A stretch of DNA of 64,000 bases from Flagellimonas pacifica (GTDB lineage Bacteria; Bacteroidota; Bacteroidia; Flavobacteriales; Flavobacteriaceae), in the NCBI RefSeq assembly GCF_900215465.1, contig NZ_OBEH01000004.1, forward strand, positions 62,001 through 126,000, written 5' to 3'. Position 1 is the stretch's first letter. Each line of letters begins with the position of its first letter. Shown here one piece after another: positions 20,701 through 28,959 of the stretch. The translations under genes and the position numbers were made by a program. Under the pieces are notes generated by a model, which made no database searches, had not been told where the DNA came from, and worked only from the letters and a program-made list of their open reading frames with translations.

Positions 20701-20974
20701 AAACAGCATTTGAATCTGCCACAGTAATCTTAAAGTTTCCATCAAAATCTGTCTGCGTACCATTGACAGTTCCTTTTTCAACAATACTGGCACCGGGAAG
20801 CGGAGACCCATTTTCATCAGTCACTGTTCCTGAAATTTCTTGCTGAAAGTTTCTATCCCAATCATTGTTGCCGGCAAAGGCCGTTAATGGCAACAACAAT
20901 ACCAACAGAAGCCTCAAGGCCACAATGCGCCCCAACTTTCCTGGTTTTGTTTTTCGTAATCTTACTGGTTTCAT
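17774..20974 (-). CDS. SusC/RagA family TonB-linked outer-membrane transporter
   Basis: This 1,066-residue protein has an N-terminal signal, then a carboxypeptidase-D regulatory-like domain (about 46-125, with GTVTDENGSPLPGASI and TDFDGNF). A TonB box-like segment and plug follow (DEVVVVGYGTT, then ILKDAASAGVYGSRAANGVV, the SusC signature), then a C-terminal 22-strand barrel ending in SYSLGINVTF with a terminal Phe. It transports oligomers captured by SusD using TonB energy. The gene sits between the AraC-type regulator and susD on the same strand. The long 568-bp leader before it, which includes the regulator's terminator, implies its own regulated promoter. Confidence 0.97.
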   Translation of the reverse strand: MKPVRLRKTKPGKLGRIVALRLLLVLLLPLTAFAGNNDWDRNFQQEISGTVTDENGSPLPGASIVEKGTVNGTQTDFDGNFKITVADSNAVLMISYIGYTTQEIPLNGQTTLSVVMVESSSTLDEVVVVGYGTTVKRNLTSSVSAITTEEIKEIPATSLSNAVAGRFAGVNISLAGGKPGRTSDIVIRGATSEGFNGNNQPLYVIDNIIATKELFDALDVSEVENISILKDAASAGVYGSRAANGVVLVKTKSGKTGRPTINITSTIGTTEPTIVPPMTTAYQQALLIGQQQDFNNLAPDDPARFNQAELDYLRDQNFGSYLDQAEKSPILTRHAMTVGGGTDNVRYFMSGSFVKETGAFDNLEYRKTNLRAKVDVDVTDNLNISLNLNTNNDLREEFYWRWNGSDEDFGDFYRTANRTGRWGPATINGQYVANFNGWNPLHLIEGGAGTNDRKARNIGAIIDINYKIPFLKGLKAGLTYNRLNTRNDRTFRRNVVEDFTFAADPNNRFRLTDEIIGTRVRSDDFANSNSLLESTEEIESYQLNARLGYENTFGNHSINAFVNYEQYERDNKSFFGLRRNLLSPLITQLFASDPAVENQFASGSAGETGRQSVIGSLGYNYKDKFFLNSTYRFDGSAQFAKDERWGFFPSVSAAWVLSEEDFFKNNLGFFDFFKIRYSIGSTGNDDVTGQGATVFPYIQTYTGGLTGPVFGTGDAVTGAVRISGEPDPFITWEKQTSYNLGFDFNVLDDRLSTTLDFFKNKKTDLYGSRQELVPSSTGLSLGPENYGAIDINGVELLSTYKDNIGEDLFYEVGLVFGYSKAKYVTLDEPETRRPYEIRTGREVSRRTGLISEGIIRTQGQLDDLIANGYKVFGQDPQLGALYFRDLRGNPTDDPQGNTPDGVIDGNDIDFIGRNDAPFNYGLRLNLRYKRFNLMAFAQGFAGHQKYQPANNRFQFGIGNSSHTQWLDSWTPDNTDASFPRFGSPRADSNSTFWYADADFLRMKNLNLGYDIPDSIVERIGADRINVFANGTNLFMIYSNIKSFEPETSGRGIPVNRSYSLGINVTF

Positions 20975-21542
20975 TCTTTTAAGTTTGATTTTATGAGTAA
21001 TTTAGTTTTGCTAAACATGGTTAAACTTTAGCATATGTTTTAGTGGCACTTCTCTAGTTTTATCCCTTCATATTCTTTGTTTTTTGATTATTGACCTTTG
21101 GTTATATATCTAGATGTTTACACATCTTTCCATTTCTATGCCTTGCAACTTTTCTATTGATAAAAATGAGCTACAATGGCCTATCCCGAAATGCGTATTA
21201 ATTGTTATGTAATCTTTTGTGATAATAATTAATGAAGTTTCGAAATATTTGATACAAGCTTAATGATTGCATAACATGAATTCGACCTAAAGAGAAAGTT
21301 GGGACAAGATTTATATTCAAAAAAAGTCCCAATGAGCGTTGGGACTTGTTGTTTTGATTAAAAAAACACAATCAAAATATTGATTATTAGTTACTTAAAA
21401 ATTTACAAAGCAATTAATGACACTTTTTTACAATTCAGGAAAGAGCCAAAATTTATAGGCAAGCAAAAACTCTCTTACATAGTAAAACTCAATAACATTA
21501 AGAAAATAGTGACAAAATAAGAGGTTGTTATAGTATGAAGAA
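20975..21542. other. 568-bp intergenic region upstream of susC
   Basis: No gene is visible. The region holds the terminator of the upstream regulator gene (21324-21347) and must contain the susC promoter, but no exact TAnnTTTG element was found on the minus strand. A small dyad GCTAAA...TTTAGC (21010-21032) lies in the presumed susC leader. Its role is unknown. Confidence 0.5.
21324..21347 (-). terminator. Intrinsic terminator after the AraC-type regulator gene
   Basis: AAGTCCCAA and TTGGGACTT form a perfect 9-bp stem with a 6-nt loop. On the minus strand it is followed by a run of seven T. It lies about 200 bp after the regulator stop and separates that gene from susC. Confidence 0.85.
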
Positions 21543-24419
21543 TTAGTTTCTGCTTACCTCATTTTTATATTGACTTGGGGTTTTGCCAGTAATATTTTTA
21601 AATATTCTATTAAATGCAGATTTTGAATTGAAACCACAATCCACCCCAATAGATAAAATGGTTTGGTTGTCATATGAAGAATTTGCCAGCCTTCTTTTCA
21701 CTTCTTCTACCCTATAGTAATTTATGAAATCATAAAAGTTTTTCTCAACATAGTCATTCAAAAGCATTGACAAATGGTTGGCGCTTATATCTAATTTTTC
21801 TGCCAATTGACCCAAATTTAAATTTGGATCCAAGTACATATGGTTCTTTTGCATTTCTTCGTTAAGTCTTCCCACTAAATTTTTGTTCTCTTGATCCATT
21901 TCAGGGTCTACAGTTTTTACCACCTTCTTTCTTGGTTTGATACCGCTTTTAATCAATCTTTTGTTCTTCCTAGTCTTCAAGTAAACTAGAATAGCTAAAA
22001 ATGCAGCAATAGCAAGAAGCACAAACACCCCTACCTTAACCAATTTGCTGTTATAAAAAGAAGCTTTAACAATAAAATCCAAATGAATTGGTTCTTTGCT
22101 CCAAACTCCATAATTGTTGGAAGTTTTTAAATAAAAACGATATGATCCCGGGGTCAACTTGGCATAGCTCACATGCGGGTTTTCACCTGTAACATATTTC
22201 CATTCTTCGTCATGACCTTCCAATTTATAAGCATACTGATTTCTTAAGGGAGAAGTATAGGATAATGCCGAAAATGCCAAATCAAATCTATTCTCATCCC
22301 CAGACAACCGGATTTCGGCTCCCTTTCTCAGTGGCTGGGATAGAACAACTGTATTATCCATTTCTTCACCAACCTCAATTTCATTACCATCAATGGAAAG
22401 TGATGTAAATACCGGGCTTGGAGCCATTAAACTATCCTCCAAATTATCAGGGTCGAAGTAATTGATTCCTGAAGTGCCTCCAAAGAAGAGCATTCCATCT
22501 TTTGTTTTCCAACATGCATTTTTCCTGAATTTTCCTTTAGATACACCATCATAAGTAACATAATTGGTGAAGGTTTCTTCTAATACGTTGAACTTGGACA
22601 ATCCTTTATTAGTAGCTATCCAAAGATTTCCTGTTTTATCCTCAAGCAGCCCATTAACCTCATTATCAGAAAGTCCGTCGGCTTCAGTATATCTCTTAAA
22701 GAACAAGGGATCTTTTTCAAGTCCATTTGGCTCCATCAATAAGTTAAGGCCATTCTCCGAGGTGCCAAACCAAATCCTTTGTTTTGAATCTTCAAATATT
22801 ACAAACACCGCATCATTGCTCAGTGACTTGGGATTTGACGAATCGTGCCTGAATCTTTTAAAACTATGTTCTCCATTCTTTTCTTGCAACAAGCCAACAC
22901 CACCATTATTATGGCCCACCCAAATTCTTTTTTTGCTATCTTGAAAAATGGAAAAAACATCTCCTATGATTGTTGAGTCTTTTTCGGATTCTGGAAATTG
23001 GAAGTTCTCAAAGCTAACGGTGCTTTCATTCTTATGAATTAGAGATATCCCTTCTCCTGTACCCAGCCACAACCTTCCTTTAGCATCTTCCATAATTGAC
23101 CGTACCGATATTGAGGGTATAGATAAACCATCATTTTCATTGGGAACAAAGCGCCTTAATAAATTTGTTTTCAAATCATATGAAAAAAGCCCTTCGTCAA
23201 GGGTGGCAAACCACATTTTTTCAGTTGTATCTTTGTGTATGTCGGTTACATATGCATTATTCAGTTCTTCAAAAATTGCACCTTCAAGTACAAAATGTTC
23301 AACTTTAGAATCTATATATCCTTTATAGAAAAGCACACGGTCAATCCCACTACGCGTACCTATCCAAAATACATTTTCCTCATCCTGATAAATGCTTTGC
23401 ACAAAATTATTTCTTAGACTATTGGAATTACCCGGTAGATGTCTAAGACTCTTAAACCTATGTCTAGAAAAATCATAATAATCCAATCCCTCTTGGGTTC
23501 CGACCCATACATAATTATCATTATCTGCGAATACTTGATAAATATCATTACTACTGATAGAAAACTGGTCTGTAGGATCAGCTCTCAAAGTTGCAAACTC
23601 CCCAGTGCTTTTGTTGTATTCAACAAGACCATTACCATAACTTCCAAAAAGTATGGATTCCTTGAATTGGGATATTGTATTTAAAGAACCAGAGGTATAC
23701 ACGTTCAAAAATCTATCACGCTCAGGTTGATATCTAAAAATATTGTTATTCAAAGTAGCCCATGTGGCACCATCCGAATCCGAATAAATATCATCCAAAG
23801 AAAAAACACTAAATGATCCCATCTCATATTTATTAAGGACGGACCTTAGATTCAAATCATATTTCAACATTCCTTTGTCAGTTCCAATCCAGAGAATGGA
23901 TTTAAGTCCCTTTCCGATGCATGCCAAATTATATTCTGGCAGAACTTCCTTTATCTCTAAACTCTCGTTGTCAATAATATAGTTTCCTTTTTCAGTGGAC
24001 AACCAAGTATTATTATTGGAATCAACAAACAACATCCAAATGGCTGCCGAACCAATTTTTTGTGTAACCTTAGGTAATGGCTTTACTTTATACGTTTTGG
24101 TATCTATAGCACTGAGTCCAGATAGGGTACCGACCCACAAGTGGTTTGCAGAAGCTGCCAAAGAAATAATTTTATCTCCAGCTATGGTATTTTCATCTCC
24201 TGATGAATGCTTATAGGTTTTAAATTTATAACCATCATATCTACTCAGTCCATTTTGGGTTCCAAACCAAAAAAAACCTGTTGAATCTTTGGCAATTTTT
24301 CGTACTTCATTATGTGGAAGTCCCTCTACAGTGGTAAAGTGATGAAATTTGTAGTCCTGCCCCTGTAAAAAAAGAGGAAAGAAAGCAAATAAGAAAAAAT
24401 TAAAAGCTTTTTTAATCAT
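21543..24419 (-). CDS. Membrane one-component regulator: sensor propeller, Y_Y_Y domain, AraC-type HTH
   Basis: This 958-residue protein has a signal peptide (ending near FLQGQ), then two-component-regulator propeller repeats (FHHFTTVEGLPHNEV, FWFGTQNGLSRYDGY, WVGTLSGLS and many similar) to about residue 680. A Y_Y_Y domain follows (about 720-785, FSALSYTSPLRNQYAYKLEG), then one membrane helix (about 790-815) and a cytoplasmic AraC-type HTH (about 860-955, ending ITGKTPSQYKNE). It resembles hybrid two-component regulators of polysaccharide loci, but no histidine-kinase or receiver domain lies between the membrane helix and the HTH. It therefore probably signals directly across the membrane, like SusR. 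Its place before susC suggests it controls that operon. Confidence 0.9.
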   Translation of the reverse strand: MIKKAFNFFLFAFFPLFLQGQDYKFHHFTTVEGLPHNEVRKIAKDSTGFFWFGTQNGLSRYDGYKFKTYKHSSGDENTIAGDKIISLAASANHLWVGTLSGLSAIDTKTYKVKPLPKVTQKIGSAAIWMLFVDSNNNTWLSTEKGNYIIDNESLEIKEVLPEYNLACIGKGLKSILWIGTDKGMLKYDLNLRSVLNKYEMGSFSVFSLDDIYSDSDGATWATLNNNIFRYQPERDRFLNVYTSGSLNTISQFKESILFGSYGNGLVEYNKSTGEFATLRADPTDQFSISSNDIYQVFADNDNYVWVGTQEGLDYYDFSRHRFKSLRHLPGNSNSLRNNFVQSIYQDEENVFWIGTRSGIDRVLFYKGYIDSKVEHFVLEGAIFEELNNAYVTDIHKDTTEKMWFATLDEGLFSYDLKTNLLRRFVPNENDGLSIPSISVRSIMEDAKGRLWLGTGEGISLIHKNESTVSFENFQFPESEKDSTIIGDVFSIFQDSKKRIWVGHNNGGVGLLQEKNGEHSFKRFRHDSSNPKSLSNDAVFVIFEDSKQRIWFGTSENGLNLLMEPNGLEKDPLFFKRYTEADGLSDNEVNGLLEDKTGNLWIATNKGLSKFNVLEETFTNYVTYDGVSKGKFRKNACWKTKDGMLFFGGTSGINYFDPDNLEDSLMAPSPVFTSLSIDGNEIEVGEEMDNTVVLSQPLRKGAEIRLSGDENRFDLAFSALSYTSPLRNQYAYKLEGHDEEWKYVTGENPHVSYAKLTPGSYRFYLKTSNNYGVWSKEPIHLDFIVKASFYNSKLVKVGVFVLLAIAAFLAILVYLKTRKNKRLIKSGIKPRKKVVKTVDPEMDQENKNLVGRLNEEMQKNHMYLDPNLNLGQLAEKLDISANHLSMLLNDYVEKNFYDFINYYRVEEVKRRLANSSYDNQTILSIGVDCGFNSKSAFNRIFKNITGKTPSQYKNEVSRN

Positions 24420-24719
24420 AGGTATTCAACTACTCCTAGGCATCTGCAACTTCTGCTAAAATAACAATTGTTGAGATTGAGCAAAGAGTTTGGAGGTATC
24501 ATTATTGTCCAAAACCCTTGACTAGGTCATCATAAAGTTAAGAATTCACATCCTTAGTATAAAATGTACAGATTAAACTGAAGACGAAGGCCTGCTTAAC
24601 AATTTTTCTTTAGCAAATGAATTTAGTAGCAGTATTTAAATGAAAGTTTATAAAGAAGAAATTGCCTTATCTATTGTATCCTGTCATTGATCAAATCATG
24701 ACATTAAAGTCAAAAAAAC
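24420..24719. other. 300-bp intergenic region upstream of the regulator gene
   Basis: This holds the presumed promoter of the regulator and the 3' flank of the PepSY-reductase gene. I found no exact TAnnTTTG element and no convincing hairpin; an imperfect GTCAT/ATGAC dyad near 24683-24702 is weak. Confidence 0.4.
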
Positions 24720-26915
24720 TTAATAACAATCCGTTCTTATCTGCTTATTGTTTAAATAAGTTTCAATCGGTGTATTTAAAAACTTTTTGCAAATTCCCTC
24801 TAAGATATCCATAACCTCATTTTGCATGGCCAACGAACCACATATCATAATAACACCCTGCGTGTCTAAAGTTTTTGTTATCAAATCCTGATTTTTGGAA
24901 ATTTTGTGTTGAACATATTCCTTGGCCCCCTCTTGGGAATAGCAGATGTTTATGTTGTTTAGTTTACCATGCTCAAGTAACTGTTCTAGATTTTCTCCAT
25001 ACAGTCCGTATGAATCTTTTGTCCTACCACCCCAAAACAAATGCGTTTCCAGTTTTCTTTTGTTTTCGTGCAACATACCTAAAAATGGTGCAATTCCTGT
25101 TCCGTTGGCAATCATCACAACTTTTGATGCTTTTTTAGGGAAGTGAAAGGTACTATTGGTAATAACTCTTGCCTTTATAGATTGATTCTCTTGCAGCTTG
25201 TTCAAATAACTTGAACCTAGCCCCAACTCGTGAAGCTTTACGCTCAAATGCGCTTGCCTATTCATTTTTCCTATGGAATACAATCTTTCCCGATAGTCAT
25301 TCTCTGGATAGATAGCCAATAAATCACCCGAGACAAAGGATTGCTTTCCTTTAGGTTCCAATGCAATAAGAAACGTATTATCAGAATCATTGGGTTTGGT
25401 CTTTTGCTTCACCAAAAATGATTTTGCACCATTGGTGTTTGCCCACAATTTCTCTTTTGGTATATCTATAGAAACTTTGTTTCTATTGGACCACTCAAAT
25501 ACCCATTGGTCAAAACTTTCAACTGATCCATCATTGATGGTGGTAATGGGCAATAATTGGTTAAATCCGTCAGTATTTCCCAAGGCTTTATCTACTTCAT
25601 ACGCAAATTTGCAAAAGTCTGGATAGGCCAACGACCCAAAACCAACCACAGTGTATCTAAGCGTATTTAATTGTTTCTCTCCATTAAGTTTTGTCAGGAA
25701 TCCTGATGCATTGCTGGGAGGATCTCCCAGACCGTAGGTAGCCGTAAACACTATTAATTGATGCGCCTTGGAGTAATTTTTATAGTTGTTTAATTGATCT
25801 ATGTAGCTTTTGATGCCACTTTTTAATAGTTGCTCGTGAAAAACGGAAGCATAGCGTATGGTACTACCATTTTCAGAACCCACTAAAATGATTACCTCAG
25901 CGGTATGGGCGTTAAAGTGATTTCTAAGTTTTGACTTTCTTCTTTTGAGGGTAATCCTAAATCCTGACCAAATAAAAAACAAAATATTGAAGCAGGCAAT
26001 TGCCAGTATCAATGCCCAGAAAATACTTCCTTGGCCTGTATGCCAACGTAGACTAAGATCGGCCAGAAAATCCTCAATTGGGTAATTTACTTTGCTGATT
26101 ACTTTCCCTGTAAACTGGTTAATAACAAATTCATGCTTCTTTAAACGTATGGTATAAAAATCCTCAACATCGGTCGAAAAAGGAAATTCCACCGCTCGCA
26201 CCTCTTTTAAGGGAATCTCCTTTAAGGATTTAAAGCTTGTAATCGCCATTTTGGGGCTTTCCTCTATACTTTCGTAATCAATGTTATGGGATGCATTGAA
26301 CTGGGGCAAAAACCCAAAGGTGATCAGGGATAGATAAACCCCTGTCAGTGTTACCACAATAATGGGCAACAAAGACAATCTACCTAGCACAACATGCCAG
26401 TATTGTGCAAAATCCTCATTGATTATCTTTTTAAAAAAATGTTTGATCCCACGTTGTCGCCTAATCACCAACATCACTCCAGAAACAGCAATCAAAAAGA
26501 GTAAAAAAGAAGTGATTCCAATAAAGGCACGTCCAATTGATTTTAGAAAAAGAGAACGATGGAAATTTGTTATGAATTGAAAAAAACGGGATTTTTCTAT
26601 TTTCGGCCCCAAATAATCTCCAGTATTGGGATCCACATAGCCATTTATACTTTCTCCGTCCTCAGAAATTGCATCGATAAGGACAAACTCGTTTGCATCG
26701 ATTTTCAGTTCAATGATTTCATCATACCGGGCCTGTAGGTTGCCCAAAGTTTGAGCCAAGTTGAGCTGGTCAAAATCAGTTGCCCTATATGGCTTTACCT
26801 GATCAACAATGGGTTCAAAGGCCAATATAATTCCGGTGACCGATGCCAATACTACAAAAACAAAAGAAGATACAGCCAATGCTAAATGGCTGTACCTCCA
26901 TATGGAAATCGTCAT
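24720..26915 (-). CDS. PepSY-TM / flavodoxin / NADPH-flavoprotein reductase fusion (membrane ferric-type reductase)
   Basis: This 731-residue protein begins with a PepSY transmembrane part with helices at about 9-33, 128-151, 178-203 and 298-321; the extracytoplasmic loop includes YVDPNTGDYLGP. It is fused to a flavodoxin domain (about 335-470, VGSENGSTIRYASVF) and a CPR-type FAD/NAD(P)H module: RLYSI for FAD, ANGTGIAPFLG and MICGSLAMQNEVM for the nucleotide. The chain ends in an aromatic residue. This arrangement moves electrons from cytoplasmic NAD(P)H through FAD and FMN across the membrane, and is typical of siderophore-iron reduction. It is the last gene of an operon with a siderophore-type receptor, an ankyrin protein and a DUF2271 protein that has a flavin motif and could be its electron acceptor. 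Confidence 0.88.
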   Translation of the reverse strand: MTISIWRYSHLALAVSSFVFVVLASVTGIILAFEPIVDQVKPYRATDFDQLNLAQTLGNLQARYDEIIELKIDANEFVLIDAISEDGESINGYVDPNTGDYLGPKIEKSRFFQFITNFHRSLFLKSIGRAFIGITSFLLFLIAVSGVMLVIRRQRGIKHFFKKIINEDFAQYWHVVLGRLSLLPIIVVTLTGVYLSLITFGFLPQFNASHNIDYESIEESPKMAITSFKSLKEIPLKEVRAVEFPFSTDVEDFYTIRLKKHEFVINQFTGKVISKVNYPIEDFLADLSLRWHTGQGSIFWALILAIACFNILFFIWSGFRITLKRRKSKLRNHFNAHTAEVIILVGSENGSTIRYASVFHEQLLKSGIKSYIDQLNNYKNYSKAHQLIVFTATYGLGDPPSNASGFLTKLNGEKQLNTLRYTVVGFGSLAYPDFCKFAYEVDKALGNTDGFNQLLPITTINDGSVESFDQWVFEWSNRNKVSIDIPKEKLWANTNGAKSFLVKQKTKPNDSDNTFLIALEPKGKQSFVSGDLLAIYPENDYRERLYSIGKMNRQAHLSVKLHELGLGSSYLNKLQENQSIKARVITNSTFHFPKKASKVVMIANGTGIAPFLGMLHENKRKLETHLFWGGRTKDSYGLYGENLEQLLEHGKLNNINICYSQEGAKEYVQHKISKNQDLITKTLDTQGVIMICGSLAMQNEVMDILEGICKKFLNTPIETYLNNKQIRTDCY

Positions 26916-26945
26916 TGATAAACGAACTTAAACTATAAATAACTA

Positions 26946-27443
26946 CTAATTGGGAATCATTCGCACATAACGGATAAATCCCTTTCCTTCTTGTTTGGAT
27001 TTTACATTTTCAGCCGTCAACAAAAATTCAACATCATTCACATAATATTCCTGATCTTCAACCGCGGTTTCAAAACGGATACTGTACCCTGCATCAATTT
27101 TGGTGTCATCAATTTCTATAACATGTATTGCACGTTCTCCTCCGCCTACAGTAGCTCCTGTTATCGCATCAATGTTGGGGTGTTTTTTGCTAAAAAAATG
27201 CCACCATTCGGATATGTCGTGATACCATTCATCATCATCACCTTGCACATATAGGGTTTTTTCATATTCTCCCTGTGGATTGATCAGTGAAATGACCACA
27301 TAAGCTCCTTCTCCCGTATAATTAATCATTTGAACCATGCATTTATACGTACTGCTTGTTGCATTACTGAAGGCCATCGCCATTAGAGCTATTAAAATAG
27401 CCGTGAATCCAAGAAAAGTCTTTTTGAAAATTTTATGTTGCAT
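26946..27443 (-). CDS. DUF2271 family periplasmic protein with apparent FMN-attachment motif
   Basis: This 165-residue protein has an N-terminal signal peptide (cleavage near AFSNA). Residues 31-165 match the DUF2271 pattern as I recall it, with aromatic DDEWYHDISEWWHFF. Residues 92-98 read DAITGAT, which fits the Dxx(S/T)GAT motif where ApbE joins FMN covalently to the final Thr, as in NqrC and RnfG. If so, Thr98 carries flavin. It lies 5 bp after the ankyrin gene and 30 bp before the PepSY-flavodoxin reductase, so a periplasmic electron-carrier role for metal or siderophore reduction is plausible. Flavinylation is inferred from the motif only; no apbE lies in this window. Confidence 0.78.
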   Translation of the reverse strand: MQHKIFKKTFLGFTAILIALMAMAFSNATSSTYKCMVQMINYTGEGAYVVISLINPQGEYEKTLYVQGDDDEWYHDISEWWHFFSKKHPNIDAITGATVGGGERAIHVIEIDDTKIDAGYSIRFETAVEDQEYYVNDVEFLLTAENVKSKQEGKGFIRYVRMIPN

Positions 27444-27448
27444 CTATA

Positions 27449-28948
27449 TTATTTTAAAAAGTCAATATTTATATTATTGGACTTAAGCAATTCGTTTTCA
27501 GAGGCCAAATCATAGACCGTTTCTTCAAAACTAGTCTTTAGCTCTTTCTTGGCACCTTCTTGCAACAAATATTTAAGAATGGTATCATCTTTGGCCTTCA
27601 TGGCCGCAACGTGGAGCACTGTTAGACCATCGTTATTGACTGCATTGACATCTATGTTATATTTTGATAAAAACCGTAGCAATTCCAAATCCTGTTTTTC
27701 TATTGCGATATGATAAAGGGTATTGTTTTTTGCCTGATTTGCAGAAAAGTTGACTGTTTTTTCATTCAAAACCTTTGCCTTGGCATAGAAGTCATTTTTT
27801 TGGTCTGCACTATAAGAATCCAACAGATAATAAGCCAAATTGTTACCTTTTTTATCCACGGTATTGGCATTAGCTCCTTTTTTCAATAAAAAGGATACTA
27901 CATCCTTCTTGTTTCTGGTGATAGCCTTTGTCAAAGCCGTCTCGCCGTTGGCATTACTATGGTTGATATCCTTTATATGTGGGAAAATATATTTTATTAC
28001 TTCCAAAGTATTGTATGCTGAAGCATTTAGGAATGGTGTATTCCCGTTTTCATCTGCTTGGTTTATGTCCGTTCCTTTGCTGACAAAAAAATCAAAAACT
28101 TTGGTGTCTTCGGTATCATAAGCAATATTATGCAACGGATTCACTCCATTTTTTGTGGTGATGTTGGGTTCTAGCCCCAAACTTTCCAGATAATTATAAA
28201 CTTCAAGCCCATTGACAACCCCACGGGCTCCCTCGCTGGCAAAAATAAAGGCATTTCCCCCATTTTTATTAATCGTTTTATAGTCCACACCCTTTTCAGC
28301 CAGTTTTTTGAGCATGGCAATATTCCCGGTTCGGGCGGTATAATTGAATGCTCCATTTCCATAATTGTCCTTGTCGTGAATGTTCAATCCTCTGTCCACA
28401 AAATAGTCTACCATTTTAAAATCTGAAAGATGTGGAATCAACAACAATAATACATTTGCCCCATTTTTACTCTTTTCATTCTTTACATCGGCTCCATTTT
28501 TAATGATAAAATCGTAGAGTTCTGGATTCTTTTGCCCCACCACAGCAGTAAAAGTCAAAAGTGAATATCCCTTGTCGTCAATAATATCGGTACGGGAACC
28601 TTTATCGAGTAAATATCGCATGATTTCCAAATTGCCTTTGTAGGCAGCCCAGAAGATATAGTTTCTACCGTCGTGGGTAAGTTTGTTGACATCGTTACCC
28701 TTTTGGGATAACAAATATTTGACAATCTCAGTATTGGCTTCGGAAAATAAGGCACTGGTTACTGCGTCAAACCCAAAAGCAGTAAGTGCAGAGGGATCAT
28801 ATCCCTCTGCTACTTTTTCTTTAACGGTTTCCAAACTGGGTTTGGCCTTCCAAAACTCACGATTCCAAAAAATATTTTCTTCCTGGGCATATAATCCAGT
28901 CCCCATTAGTATGCAGAAGAAAAATATTATGCTACTTCGTATTTTCAT
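27449..28948 (-). CDS. Secreted ankyrin-repeat protein
   Basis: This 499-residue protein has a signal peptide (ending near LYAQE) and then about 12 ankyrin-like units. Examples are DGRNYIFWAAYKGNLEIMRY, DKGYSLLTFTAVVGQ, NGNTPFLNASAYNTLEVIKY, NGETALTKAITRNKKDVVSF and DGLTVLHVAAMKAKDDTILK. Ankyrin repeats bind proteins, so a periplasmic scaffold or receptor-assembly role is possible. It lies 11 bp after the TonB receptor gene and 5 bp before the DUF2271 gene in the same operon. No enzymatic motif was seen. Its specific function is unknown. Confidence 0.85.
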   Translation of the reverse strand: MKIRSSIIFFFCILMGTGLYAQEENIFWNREFWKAKPSLETVKEKVAEGYDPSALTAFGFDAVTSALFSEANTEIVKYLLSQKGNDVNKLTHDGRNYIFWAAYKGNLEIMRYLLDKGSRTDIIDDKGYSLLTFTAVVGQKNPELYDFIIKNGADVKNEKSKNGANVLLLLIPHLSDFKMVDYFVDRGLNIHDKDNYGNGAFNYTARTGNIAMLKKLAEKGVDYKTINKNGGNAFIFASEGARGVVNGLEVYNYLESLGLEPNITTKNGVNPLHNIAYDTEDTKVFDFFVSKGTDINQADENGNTPFLNASAYNTLEVIKYIFPHIKDINHSNANGETALTKAITRNKKDVVSFLLKKGANANTVDKKGNNLAYYLLDSYSADQKNDFYAKAKVLNEKTVNFSANQAKNNTLYHIAIEKQDLELLRFLSKYNIDVNAVNNDGLTVLHVAAMKAKDDTILKYLLQEGAKKELKTSFEETVYDLASENELLKSNNINIDFLK

Positions 28949-28959
28949 GATTTTTCTAT

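Noticed and set aside
21010..21032. Dyad GCTAAA/TTTAGC in the susC leader as a riboswitch or operator
   Set aside because: Six base pairs with an 11-nt loop in AT-rich DNA is not enough to support a call.
24683..24702. Imperfect GTCAT/ATGAC inverted repeat after the PepSY-reductase gene
   Set aside because: It is too weak and has no T tract, so it is not called as a terminator.
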